Source of the DNA: Parachlamydiaceae bacterium
GTDB taxonomy: Bacteria; Chlamydiota; Chlamydiia; Chlamydiales; Parachlamydiaceae
Length of the DNA stretch: 8,466 nt
Direction: 5' to 3'
NCBI GenBank assembly: GCA_013817115.1
Contig: JACDDG010000087.1
Location: forward strand, 1-8,466
The notes beneath the pieces are model-generated. The model made no database searches. It was not told where the DNA came from and saw only the letters and a program-made list of their open reading frames with translations. Each line of letters opens with the position of its first letter. Within the stretch, counting starts at the first letter, position 1. A program made the position numbers and the translations under genes. Shown here in pieces: positions 1-5,299 of the stretch.

Positions 1-1
1 T

Positions 2-880
2 CTTTGTTCCCTGAAACGCAAACAATGGGATCGATTATTTCAAAATTTAGACCCGCATTATGGCCATCAAGAAATCTATTTAAGAGAAAAAATCGGAGTT
101 TATCTCTTTTTCGATGACATTTCCCTTGTTGGAACTACCACCGTCAAAATGCTTTTAATTTCTCCACATCTTAAAGAACATTTCTTTCCTTATTTCGCTC
201 GTAAACTCCACTTTTTAATAGGGAAAAAACTGACAAAGAATGATGATGCACATTTATCAGAAGAACTCAACCAAATGCTTAAGCTATATCCAAGTGACTT
301 TGATCTGATTCGATTTTCGATTTATTTAGGCAATAAAAAAGCTTCGGTAGATGATTTGGTGTCACCTTATATGACAAGACTGTCCGAACCATTACTTGCT
401 GTTTTGCGTTTGCAGATAATGGTTGATTTGGGTAAAAAAATCACAGCCTGCCGCGAAGCTCTCCTTCCAGATAAGCTTTTAAAGGTCAGCCACGAAGCTG
501 ATTGGCGTTTTCTTGCTGCCTTGTTAAATCCCTCGTTAAAATTTCCTAAAAAAGACCTTCCAGATGTAATTTCGAAAATTTGTTCTGATTCGCAAAATAA
601 ACACTTCATTTTTTCAAAGATTTATCAGCATACAAAACGAACAATACCTCCATCATTCTTAAAAACCTGGCTTTCATCTACCAGGTTTGACTGGCGACCT
701 TATTACCATTATGTAAGACACCATGTTGAGGCAGATAATCCAAATGAATTAAAAAGTAAACTTTTCGAAATGAGTCGATATATTAAACACAACGAACCTG
801 AATTTGTAAGTTTTGATCAAACCAAACAATATCACTGTGGAAACGAAGATCTTTTTATTAATTTATTTAATTTTTTTTAA
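2..880 (+). CDS. Unrecognised helical protein, 5'-truncated by window edge, first visible gene of the Hsp70 operon
   Basis: The frame is open from the left edge to the TAA at 878-880, so the gene starts outside the window. The first internal ATG is at 149, but the 49 codons before it (containing QWDRLFQNLDPHYG and REKIGVYLFFDD) read as ordinary protein, so 149 is unlikely to be the true start. I do not recognise the family. The 292 visible residues are rich in Leu, Phe, Lys and His, look almost entirely alpha-helical, and have no membrane segment or obvious catalytic motif. A TPR-like or HEAT-like superhelix is possible but unproven. The gene lies 17 bp upstream of the J-like gene on the same strand and is probably co-transcribed with it, which suggests a role as adaptor or client-binding partner of the Hsp70 set. 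That role is inferred only from context. The 3' end is very AT-rich and finishes in a T8 run followed by the stop. Confidence 0.8.
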   Translation, partial: LCSLKRKQWDRLFQNLDPHYGHQEIYLREKIGVYLFFDDISLVGTTTVKMLLISPHLKEHFFPYFARKLHFLIGKKLTKNDDAHLSEELNQMLKLYPSDFDLIRFSIYLGNKKASVDDLVSPYMTRLSEPLLAVLRLQIMVDLGKKITACREALLPDKLLKVSHEADWRFLAALLNPSLKFPKKDLPDVISKICSDSQNKHFIFSKIYQHTKRTIPPSFLKTWLSSTRFDWRPYYHYVRHHVEADNPNELKSKLFEMSRYIKHNEPEFVSFDQTKQYHCGNEDLFINLFNFF

Positions 881-897
881 GCAAAACGAGTATAGCT

Positions 898-1218
898 ATG
901 ACAAATTCAAATGAACCGATGCGAAATATAAATCCTTATTTTCTTCTTGAAGTTTCACAAAATGCAACTGATGAAGAAATTCAAGCGAGTTTTCATGCAA
1001 AAATGAAATCGTCTAAAGATCGTGAGCAGTTGGTAAACGCTTATTCAAAAATTCGAAATCAATCTGCAAGAAATCAATTCAAGTGGATGGCCATCAATAG
1101 TTTTATGGCTGATCCTAAACAAGGGGGCGAAGGGTCTTCTTCCATAGCCCTTGATGAGCTTATTCAAGAACTTGCGTTTTTAAGTGATTGGGAAACAGGA
1201 GATCTTCAAAATGTCTGA
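898..1218 (+). CDS. Small J-like (DnaJ-domain-like) protein lacking HPD
   Basis: This 106-residue protein begins like a J domain. NPYFLLEVS (12-20) matches helix I, the segment NATDEEIQASFHAKMK (22-37) matches helix II, and REQLVNAYSKIRNQSARNQFKW (42-63 region) matches helix III with its usual AY and Ala-Arg-xx-Phe pattern. In a normal J domain the loop between helices II and III carries His-Pro-Asp, which triggers Hsp70 ATP hydrolysis. Here that loop is SSKD and no HPD is present. The rest is a short helical tail with no G/F region, zinc fingers or DnaJ C-terminal domains. HscC-type Hsp70 genes are often accompanied by small, degenerate J proteins, and the operon position fits this. The start at 898 has only a weak upstream purine stretch (ACGAG). 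The ATG at 919 is an alternative but would remove only seven residues. The J-like fold is moderately sure; activity as a co-chaperone is uncertain. Confidence 0.8.
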   Translation: MTNSNEPMRNINPYFLLEVSQNATDEEIQASFHAKMKSSKDREQLVNAYSKIRNQSARNQFKWMAINSFMADPKQGGEGSSSIALDELIQELAFLSDWETGDLQNV

Positions 1219-1972
1219 GAATATAAATCTGCCAGAAGAGCTTCAAGAAAAATATGATAATTTATCTCTTCCGAGCCTTTATGATTATCTATTAACTCAG
1301 GAAAAATTGTCTGTAGAAATACGTAAGCAAAACCAAGAAGTAAAAGCACTTCGTGAACAGTGCAAAGAATTAAAGGTCCTTGTTTCTGATTCCTTCGATG
1401 AACTCAACAGTAGACTGGATGAGAATGACCAGTTGAGTGAGTTACAGCGCCCACAACATAGCGATGAATTCAATGGAAATGACAAGTTAAAAGAGGACTT
1501 GAATGAGGAAGAAGATTTCGAAAACGAAGATGAGGAAGACGTTTCTGAAGTTATAAGCCCCGAAGAAGTAATACGAGCCCAGCAACTTTTAATGCATGCC
1601 ATGGATTCCCTTTTTAACTTATATCAGGGAATTGCAAAGGGGAATGAAAAAATTCTAGAAACTTTGCCTTCAAAAGAAGGCTTTTGGCGCTCACATAAGC
1701 CTCTATGGCGTTCTTATGTGGAAGAGGCCTTGTCTGGGTATGAGGAAGGCGTCAATGCGATGCGACAAAAGCTGGTTGCACAAATGGCTGATTTGGATGT
1801 CTCATTGATTAATCCTGGGTTAGGGACGATTTTCGATCCAGTAGAATGCCGCGCTATAGAAACTGTTCAAGGTGGACCTAAAGGACGCATCGCCCAGGTC
1901 ATTCGATTTGGCTATAAAATCAAAGGCAAAATTGCACGATGTGCAGATGTTGCCATCTATAAAGAAAAATAA
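1211..1972 (+). CDS. GrpE-like nucleotide exchange factor with long coiled-coil/acidic N-terminus
   Basis: The C-terminal 50 residues match the GrpE beta domain: a FDP motif (208-210), a Gly-rich turn, then IRFGYKIKGKIARCADVAI, like the GrpE signature in which a GY.. segment precedes R.A.V. GrpE dimers open the Hsp70 nucleotide pocket to release ADP. The N-terminal half differs from ordinary GrpE. Residues 23-78 are charged and heptad-like, consistent with a coiled coil, and 95-115 are strongly acidic (runs such as NEEEDFENEDEED). Residues 117-195 are helical and contain Trp-rich FWRSHKPLWRSY. The start was set at the ATG at 1211 because AGGAG lies at 1197-1201, 9 nt upstream; a GTG at 1184 in the same frame lacks this support. 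The protein is therefore 253 residues. It overlaps the J-like stop by 8 bp, suggesting translational coupling, and the Hsp70 gene follows after 15 bp. GrpE assignment of the C-terminus is fairly sure; the function of the N-terminal part is unknown. Confidence 0.82.
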   Translation: MSENINLPEELQEKYDNLSLPSLYDYLLTQEKLSVEIRKQNQEVKALREQCKELKVLVSDSFDELNSRLDENDQLSELQRPQHSDEFNGNDKLKEDLNEEEDFENEDEEDVSEVISPEEVIRAQQLLMHAMDSLFNLYQGIAKGNEKILETLPSKEGFWRSHKPLWRSYVEEALSGYEEGVNAMRQKLVAQMADLDVSLINPGLGTIFDPVECRAIETVQGGPKGRIAQVIRFGYKIKGKIARCADVAIYKEK

Positions 1973-1987
1973 ATTAAGGATAAAGTC

Positions 1988-3781
1988 ATGGAACTTAATT
2001 GCGAAAACAGCACAGAAGTGATCCTAGGAATTGATTTGGGAACTACAAATTCCGAGGTGGCGCTATTGCATAAAGGAAAAACTAAAATTCTTTCCATCGA
2101 CGGGAGTAAAATTATTCCATCGGTCATTTCCTTGAATGCCGAGAGCGACATTTTAATCGGTAAGGCGGCAGTAAACAATGAGCTCGCAGCTCCAAACGAT
2201 ACGGTTCGGACAATTAAGAGGCGAATGGGCCTCGACGAAGTTATTTCTTTGGGGAACAATGTGATGAATCCTCAGATGTTGTCTAGCTTAATTCTAAAAA
2301 GATTAAAATTGGCAGCAGAAGAATTTTTAGGTCATTCTGTAAGTAAAGCGGTTATCACAGTCCCTGCATTCTTCAACGAAAAACAGCGCGAAGCAACTAA
2401 AGAAGCAGCAGAACTTGCCGGACTTGAAGCCGTTCGACTCATTAATGAACCTACTGCAGCTGCGTTGGCTTATTCTATGGGGAAAATGAACGGCGAGTGC
2501 TGTCTTGTCTATGATCTTGGCGGAGGTACTTTTGATGTTTCAATCGTACAGCTTTCCGAAGGCCTGATGGAAGTTATAGCCAGCCATGGAGATGCAGAAC
2601 TTGGTGGAGTCGACTTTGATCGATTGATTGCTGAAAGAGCTCGAAAAGAATTCATCGAGTCGTATCAAATCGATTTAGCTAAAGATCCTTTAGCATGGGC
2701 ACGTGTAATGCGCGCTGCAGAAGCTGCAAAGATTAAGCTTTCTACAGAAGCAATGGCAGATATTCATGAGGAGTTTATCGCTAGCAATAACGGTGTTGCT
2801 TTGCACCTCAAGTTTACAATTTCACGCACTGAATATGAAGCATTGATCATTCCTACCATAGAAAGAACATTAATTTCTGTTCGTTCAGCACTATTAATGG
2901 CTGAAATGACTGCAAGTAAACTTGATCGCATTATTTTAGTAGGAGGAGCTACATATACTCCGATGGTTGCTGAGATGTTAGAAAAAGAATTGAAGCTCGT
3001 GCCACAAGCATGGCTTGATCCTTCCTTAGTTGTAGCAATGGGAGCTGCCATAGAAGCAGCAAACATATCTGGACAGTCCATCGGCCCCATGATGGTAGAT
3101 ATTACCCCTCACAGCTTAGGTACCTCATGCTTTACAATGGACGATTATATTGAAAATCATATATTGATCCGCCGAAATAGCCCCCTTCCATGCACAGCCT
3201 CGCGCATCTTTTATAAGATGTCAGAAAAACAAGATGGTGTTAGAATCCAAGTCTATCAAGGAGAATCCGTTGATATCCATCAAAATCAACACCTAGGAAG
3301 TTTCGAGCTTGAGGGCTTAAGCGGCGGGGGGAGAGATCTTTGCATTTCATACACCATTGATGCTAGCGGCTTATTACATGCATCTGTGACTGATATCAGC
3401 ACCGGTAAAAAAAGTACTAAAACGTTAAAACGAATTTCTAATAGCCGCGTAAAGAGAACAAATCTAGCTGATTTAGCTGCCATTCGTCTAGATATTCCTG
3501 AGGTGCAAACGCGGGAATATATTGATGAAAATGAAGATGGAGAAGAGGATGATAATTTTTGGAAGGCATTGGAAATAGAAAATAGCCCCATTTCTCCTAG
3601 TGAAGAAGGAATATCAGTTTCTTTCGATCACCCTACTATTCTTAAAAGTGAAGCCCTTATTGCGCAAGGAACACTGGATCAAATAGATGCAGATCAATTA
3701 ATTAGGGAGCTTGAACTTGTCAAAGCAGGGGATACGGAAGCCTTAAACAGACTGCATGACCTTATCTATTATTTGGAGTAA
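1988..3781 (+). CDS. hscC: HscC-like Hsp70 family chaperone
   Basis: This 597-residue Hsp70 has an intact ATPase domain (about 11-365). It shows phosphate-1 motif GIDLGTTNS (14-22), a Lys in IKRRMG (around 77) at the place of the catalytic DnaK Lys, AVITVPAFFN (121-130), LINEPTAAALAYS (151-163), phosphate-2 DLGGGTFDVS (176-185) and the adenosine motif ILVGGAT (316-322). The interdomain segment is MMVDITPHSLG rather than the DnaK-type VLLLDVTPLSLG, and a beta substrate-binding domain runs to about 485. Overall it resembles E. coli HscC more than housekeeping DnaK. The C-terminal lid is poorly conserved: residues 510-523 are acidic (YIDENEDGEEDD), followed by a short helical tail and no EEVD-like end. 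AAGGA at 1976-1980, 7 nt before the ATG, supports the start. It sits downstream of J-like and GrpE-like genes, making a dedicated chaperone system. No HrcA CIRCE element is visible because the operon start lies outside the window. The gene symbol is a family-level call. Confidence 0.9.
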   Translation: MELNCENSTEVILGIDLGTTNSEVALLHKGKTKILSIDGSKIIPSVISLNAESDILIGKAAVNNELAAPNDTVRTIKRRMGLDEVISLGNNVMNPQMLSSLILKRLKLAAEEFLGHSVSKAVITVPAFFNEKQREATKEAAELAGLEAVRLINEPTAAALAYSMGKMNGECCLVYDLGGGTFDVSIVQLSEGLMEVIASHGDAELGGVDFDRLIAERARKEFIESYQIDLAKDPLAWARVMRAAEAAKIKLSTEAMADIHEEFIASNNGVALHLKFTISRTEYEALIIPTIERTLISVRSALLMAEMTASKLDRIILVGGATYTPMVAEMLEKELKLVPQAWLDPSLVVAMGAAIEAANISGQSIGPMMVDITPHSLGTSCFTMDDYIENHILIRRNSPLPCTASRIFYKMSEKQDGVRIQVYQGESVDIHQNQHLGSFELEGLSGGGRDLCISYTIDASGLLHASVTDISTGKKSTKTLKRISNSRVKRTNLADLAAIRLDIPEVQTREYIDENEDGEEDDNFWKALEIENSPISPSEEGISVSFDHPTILKSEALIAQGTLDQIDADQLIRELELVKAGDTEALNRLHDLIYYLE

Positions 3782-3788
3782 ATCTTTC

Positions 3789-3932
3789 ATGGATTTATTG
3801 GATGTGTTGATGCTACCTTGCCCTGTGTGCAAGGCCAGGCAGGCTGAACCTCAAGAATTTTGCAGGCGATGTGAATGTCATTTGCTCCTTCTTGCAAAGG
3901 CTAAGCTAGAAAGCTTTGAACAACCTTTTTGA
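3789..3932 (+). CDS. 47-residue zinc-ribbon protein, possibly a truncated operon member
   Basis: This short ORF starts 7 bp after the Hsp70 stop. Its product has two cysteine pairs, CPVC (11-14) and CRRC (25-28), plus Cys30 and His31, arranged as a small zinc ribbon, followed by a Leu/Ala-rich helical start (LLLLAKAKLESFEQ) and then TGA. From general knowledge, small proteins with a CPxC..CxxC ribbon followed by a TPR-like helical region occur beside Hsp70/J-protein genes in other bacteria. This ORF looks like the N-terminal half of such a protein, so the gene may be naturally tiny or may have lost its 3' half. Read-through after the TGA gives only 18 more codons with no recognisable helical repeat. 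There is no strong Shine-Dalgarno, so translation probably depends on coupling to the Hsp70 gene. The cysteine pattern makes it a better candidate than a chance ORF. Confidence 0.55.
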   Translation: MDLLDVLMLPCPVCKARQAEPQEFCRRCECHLLLLAKAKLESFEQPF

Positions 3933-3941
3933 CACAAGTCT

Positions 3942-3974
3942 GCTTCCTTCCGCGGCGTTGAAGCGGGAGGGAGC
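3942..3974 (+). other. Strong stem-loop after the Hsp70 operon
   Basis: A 12-bp stem pairs 3942-3953 (GCTTCCTTCCGC) with 3963-3974 (GCGGGAGGGAGC), with two G-U pairs when read as + strand RNA and a 9-nt loop. It begins 10 nt after the stop of the zinc-ribbon ORF, which suits a terminator or a 3'-end stabilising hairpin. It is not followed by the U-run of a classical intrinsic terminator; the next bases are AAACTTATC. It is also much more GC-rich than its surroundings. Confidence 0.55.
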
Positions 3975-4106
3975 AAACTTATCAAATAGCACTCATTGCG
4001 AAGAAAAGTACGGCCTAAAAAATTATTATTAGCAAAATAAATATGACCATGGTAATATGACTATAGACAATCACGTTATTGGGTTGTCCTAATAAAGGAG
4101 CTCATA
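3975..4106 (+). other. Intergenic region before the toxin-antitoxin pair
   Basis: Together with 3782-3974 this completes a stretch of about 325 bases without a large gene. Apart from the zinc-ribbon ORF and the stem-loop annotated separately, it holds AT-rich sequence with a near-palindrome at 4041-4058 and a good ribosome binding site, AAAGGAG, a few bases before the antitoxin ATG at 4107. I could not settle on a single -35/-10 pair. TTAGCA (from about 4029) and TAATAT at 4053-4058, 18 bp apart, is a weak candidate. Confidence 0.4.
4041..4058. promoter_or_regulatory. Candidate operator (near-palindrome) of the toxin-antitoxin operon
   Basis: ATATGACCATGGTAATAT is an 18-bp near-palindrome centred on CATG, with one mismatched pair. 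It lies 48 bp upstream of the antitoxin start. The half-site ATATGAC recurs at 4055-4061 as a direct repeat 14 bp from the first copy. Phd/YefM antitoxins are known to repress their own operons by binding palindromes near the promoter, so this is a reasonable operator candidate. Binding is inferred, and short palindromes also arise by chance in AT-rich DNA. Confidence 0.35.
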
Positions 4107-4337
4107 ATGATAGAACGTATCCCCGCAGGAAAATTTAAAACACACTGCTTAAAAATTATGGATGAGGTTTATCACTCACACCAAAAAATTATTGTCACAA
4201 AACATAATATTCCCGTTGTGCAAATTGTACCCATTGAGCCTCAAAGCTCCTCCTTATTTGGTTGGTTACGAGGCACAGTACATTTTAATCACGATATAAT
4301 TTCTCCAATTGATGAGGAGTGGGATGCCAATAGTTGA
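4107..4337 (+). CDS. Phd/YefM-family antitoxin
   Basis: This 76-residue protein has the standard Phd/YefM layout. An N-terminal DNA-binding and dimerisation part (IPAGKFKTHCLKIMDEV, then IIVTKHNIPVVQIVPIEP around 28-45) is followed by a short tail containing LFGWLRGTVHFNHDII and ending SPIDEEWDANS, the type of C-terminus that wraps and blocks a PIN toxin. Such antitoxins neutralise their toxin by direct binding and repress their own transcription. AAAGGAG a few bases upstream supports the ATG at 4107. The toxin gene overlaps its 3' end by 14 bp, the usual antitoxin-first order that couples the two. The family call is strong; the exact cognate name is not assignable. Confidence 0.9.
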   Translation: MIERIPAGKFKTHCLKIMDEVYHSHQKIIVTKHNIPVVQIVPIEPQSSSLFGWLRGTVHFNHDIISPIDEEWDANS

Positions 4338-4764
4338 TAAAATATTAAAGCATAAACTTCTACTTGATACACACATTTGGATTTGGCTTATGAATGAAAA
4401 TCCTGTTTTTTCAGATTCGTTTTATACGGCCATCGATCGGCTTTCAAGTCAAGATGGGATATTAATTTCACCCATTTCAATTTGGGAAATTGGAATGCTC
4501 GTGGAAAAAAAAAGAATTACACTCGAAATGGATTGCATGGATTGGATCCAGAAAAGCTTATCCGCCCCAGGGGTTTCTATTGCACCTTTAACTCCAAGAA
4601 TAGCCATACAAAGTTGCCGACTACCCGGTAACATTCACGGAGATCCGGCTGATCGTATTTTGTTGGCTACAGCACACGAAGAAAACGCAGTTTTAGTTAC
4701 TTGTGATGAAATACTCCTAAAATATGGCAAAGAAAATTTTGTTTTTCTTTATAATCCTTGTTAA
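4324..4764 (+). CDS. PIN-domain toxin (VapC-like ribonuclease)
   Basis: This 146-residue PIN protein carries the acidic metal-binding residues of the family: Asp15 in LLLDTHIWIW, Glu55 in SIWEIGML, Asp107 and Asp110 in HGDPADRILLATA, and Asp128 in VTCDEILLKYG. VapC-type toxins are Mg-dependent endoribonucleases that cut tRNA or rRNA and stop translation when the antitoxin is lost. The start was placed at the ATG at 4324 because GAGGAG at 4314-4319 lies 4 nt upstream, just inside the antitoxin gene. A TTG at 4309 and an ATG at 4312 in the same frame would add five or four residues. An A9 run at 4505-4513 lies inside the reading frame (codons for EKKR) and is a potential slippage site. The gene appears intact. 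It ends 6 bp from the stop of the oppositely oriented secreted-protein gene, with no terminator between them. Confidence 0.9.
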   Translation: MPIVDKILKHKLLLDTHIWIWLMNENPVFSDSFYTAIDRLSSQDGILISPISIWEIGMLVEKKRITLEMDCMDWIQKSLSAPGVSIAPLTPRIAIQSCRLPGNIHGDPADRILLATAHEENAVLVTCDEILLKYGKENFVFLYNPC

Positions 4765-4770
4765 TTGCGT

Positions 4771-5109
4771 TTATTTGGTAGTGCCACCACTATTAGAAAC
4801 CTTAGGTGAAGCTGTACTGCGTGAAGGTGTAGGAGAAGAATCTCGGGCCCCCCCATACAAAGAACTGGAATTTTGATTCCCGTGATATAGAGAGGAACTT
4901 CCCTGACCACTTTGATAAAGAGAGGTACCGGAACCAATACTTTGTTTACTTTTATTTTTATCTGGAGTTTTAGGATTAAACCTTTCATTTGCTAAAGGAG
5001 ACATTGTCTTTTTTGCTGATGTTCCAGGTTGTGAAGAGGTCTTGCCATAAATAAAGGGGGAAAAAACGAAAAAAAGTCCAAGAAAAATTGAGACAATTTT
5101 CGAATTCAT
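4771..5109 (-). CDS. Small secreted Ser/Gly-rich protein with three SLY repeats
   Basis: This 112-residue protein begins with a clear Sec signal peptide: MNSK, then the hydrophobic core IVSIFLGLFFVFSPFIYG, with cleavage plausible after Gly22. The mature part is low-complexity, basic and rich in Ser, Gly, Thr, Lys and Pro. Three 10-residue units occur in tandem with SLY at 63-65, 73-75 and 83-85 (SLYQSGQGSS, SLYHGNQNSS, SLYGGARDSS). No catalytic motif is visible and no family is recognised. It is probably an exported, disordered envelope-associated or secreted protein of the kind common in host-associated chlamydiae; that role is inferred. AGGA about 8 nt before the ATG at 5109 and a near-perfect promoter at 5151-5179 show it is a real gene. 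The competing frame at 4761-4988 lacks these supports. It converges on the PIN toxin gene. Confidence 0.8.
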   Translation of the reverse strand: MNSKIVSIFLGLFFVFSPFIYGKTSSQPGTSAKKTMSPLANERFNPKTPDKNKSKQSIGSGTSLYQSGQGSSSLYHGNQNSSSLYGGARDSSPTPSRSTASPKVSNSGGTTK

Positions 5110-5150
5110 ATAATTATCCTGGTTAGAAATTAATTTCCTTTAATACTTTT

Positions 5151-5179
5151 ATTATACTAGTTTAAATTATACTTGTCAA
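5151..5179 (-). promoter_or_regulatory. Consensus sigma70 promoter for the SLY-repeat protein
   Basis: On the - strand TTGACA (5174-5179) and TATAAT (5151-5156) match both sigma70 consensus hexamers exactly and are separated by the ideal 17 bp. Transcription would start near 5144, giving a leader of about 35 nt with the ribosome binding site AGGA before the ATG at 5109. Promoters this close to consensus are usually strong and need no activator. Confidence 0.85.
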
Positions 5180-5299
5180 TTTAGAGCAACTCATTGAAAA
5201 GGTTAAATCCTGGAAGGCTGATATGTTGTCAGCAATGCGGCCGGAGGTCTAGAGGGCCGGTAGGGGCGCGAGAAAGCCACATAAGTGTTTTACTTCGAT
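5180..5299. other. GC-rich structured intergenic patch
   Basis: Between the consensus promoter and the OTU gene stop, the sequence turns GC-rich from about 5231 to 5280, unlike the AT-rich surroundings. A 6-bp stem with a 5-nt loop pairs 5217-5222 with 5228-5233 (GCTGAT/GTCAGC, one G-U pair). A second stem pairs CGGCC 5238-5242 with GGCCG 5255-5259 around a loop containing TCTAGA. No U-run follows on either strand. In one + frame 5166-5252 is open without a start codon, reading like a protein tail (LEQLIEKVKSWKADM) up to TAG. It could be a relic of a lost gene, a structured RNA, or 3' UTR of the OTU transcript. None is proven. Confidence 0.3.

Noticed and set aside
1184..1210. GTG start at 1184 for the GrpE-like gene
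   Set aside because: AGGAG at 1197-1201 is well placed for the ATG at 1211, whereas nothing supports the GTG, and 1211 gives the usual short coupling overlap with the J-like gene.
1297..1602. 101-residue Ser-rich - strand ORF
   Set aside because: Its Ser/Phe-rich composition is the complement of the acidic and Lys-rich codons of the GrpE-like gene, a typical shadow.
4761..4988. 75-residue - strand ORF in another frame of the secreted-protein gene
   Set aside because: It lies inside 4771-5109, whose frame has a signal peptide, ribosome site, consensus promoter and in-frame repeats; the alternative has none of these.
5166..5252. Open + frame reading like a protein tail
   Set aside because: There is no start codon near its beginning and it overlaps the - strand consensus promoter; kept only as a possible relic within the GC-rich patch.
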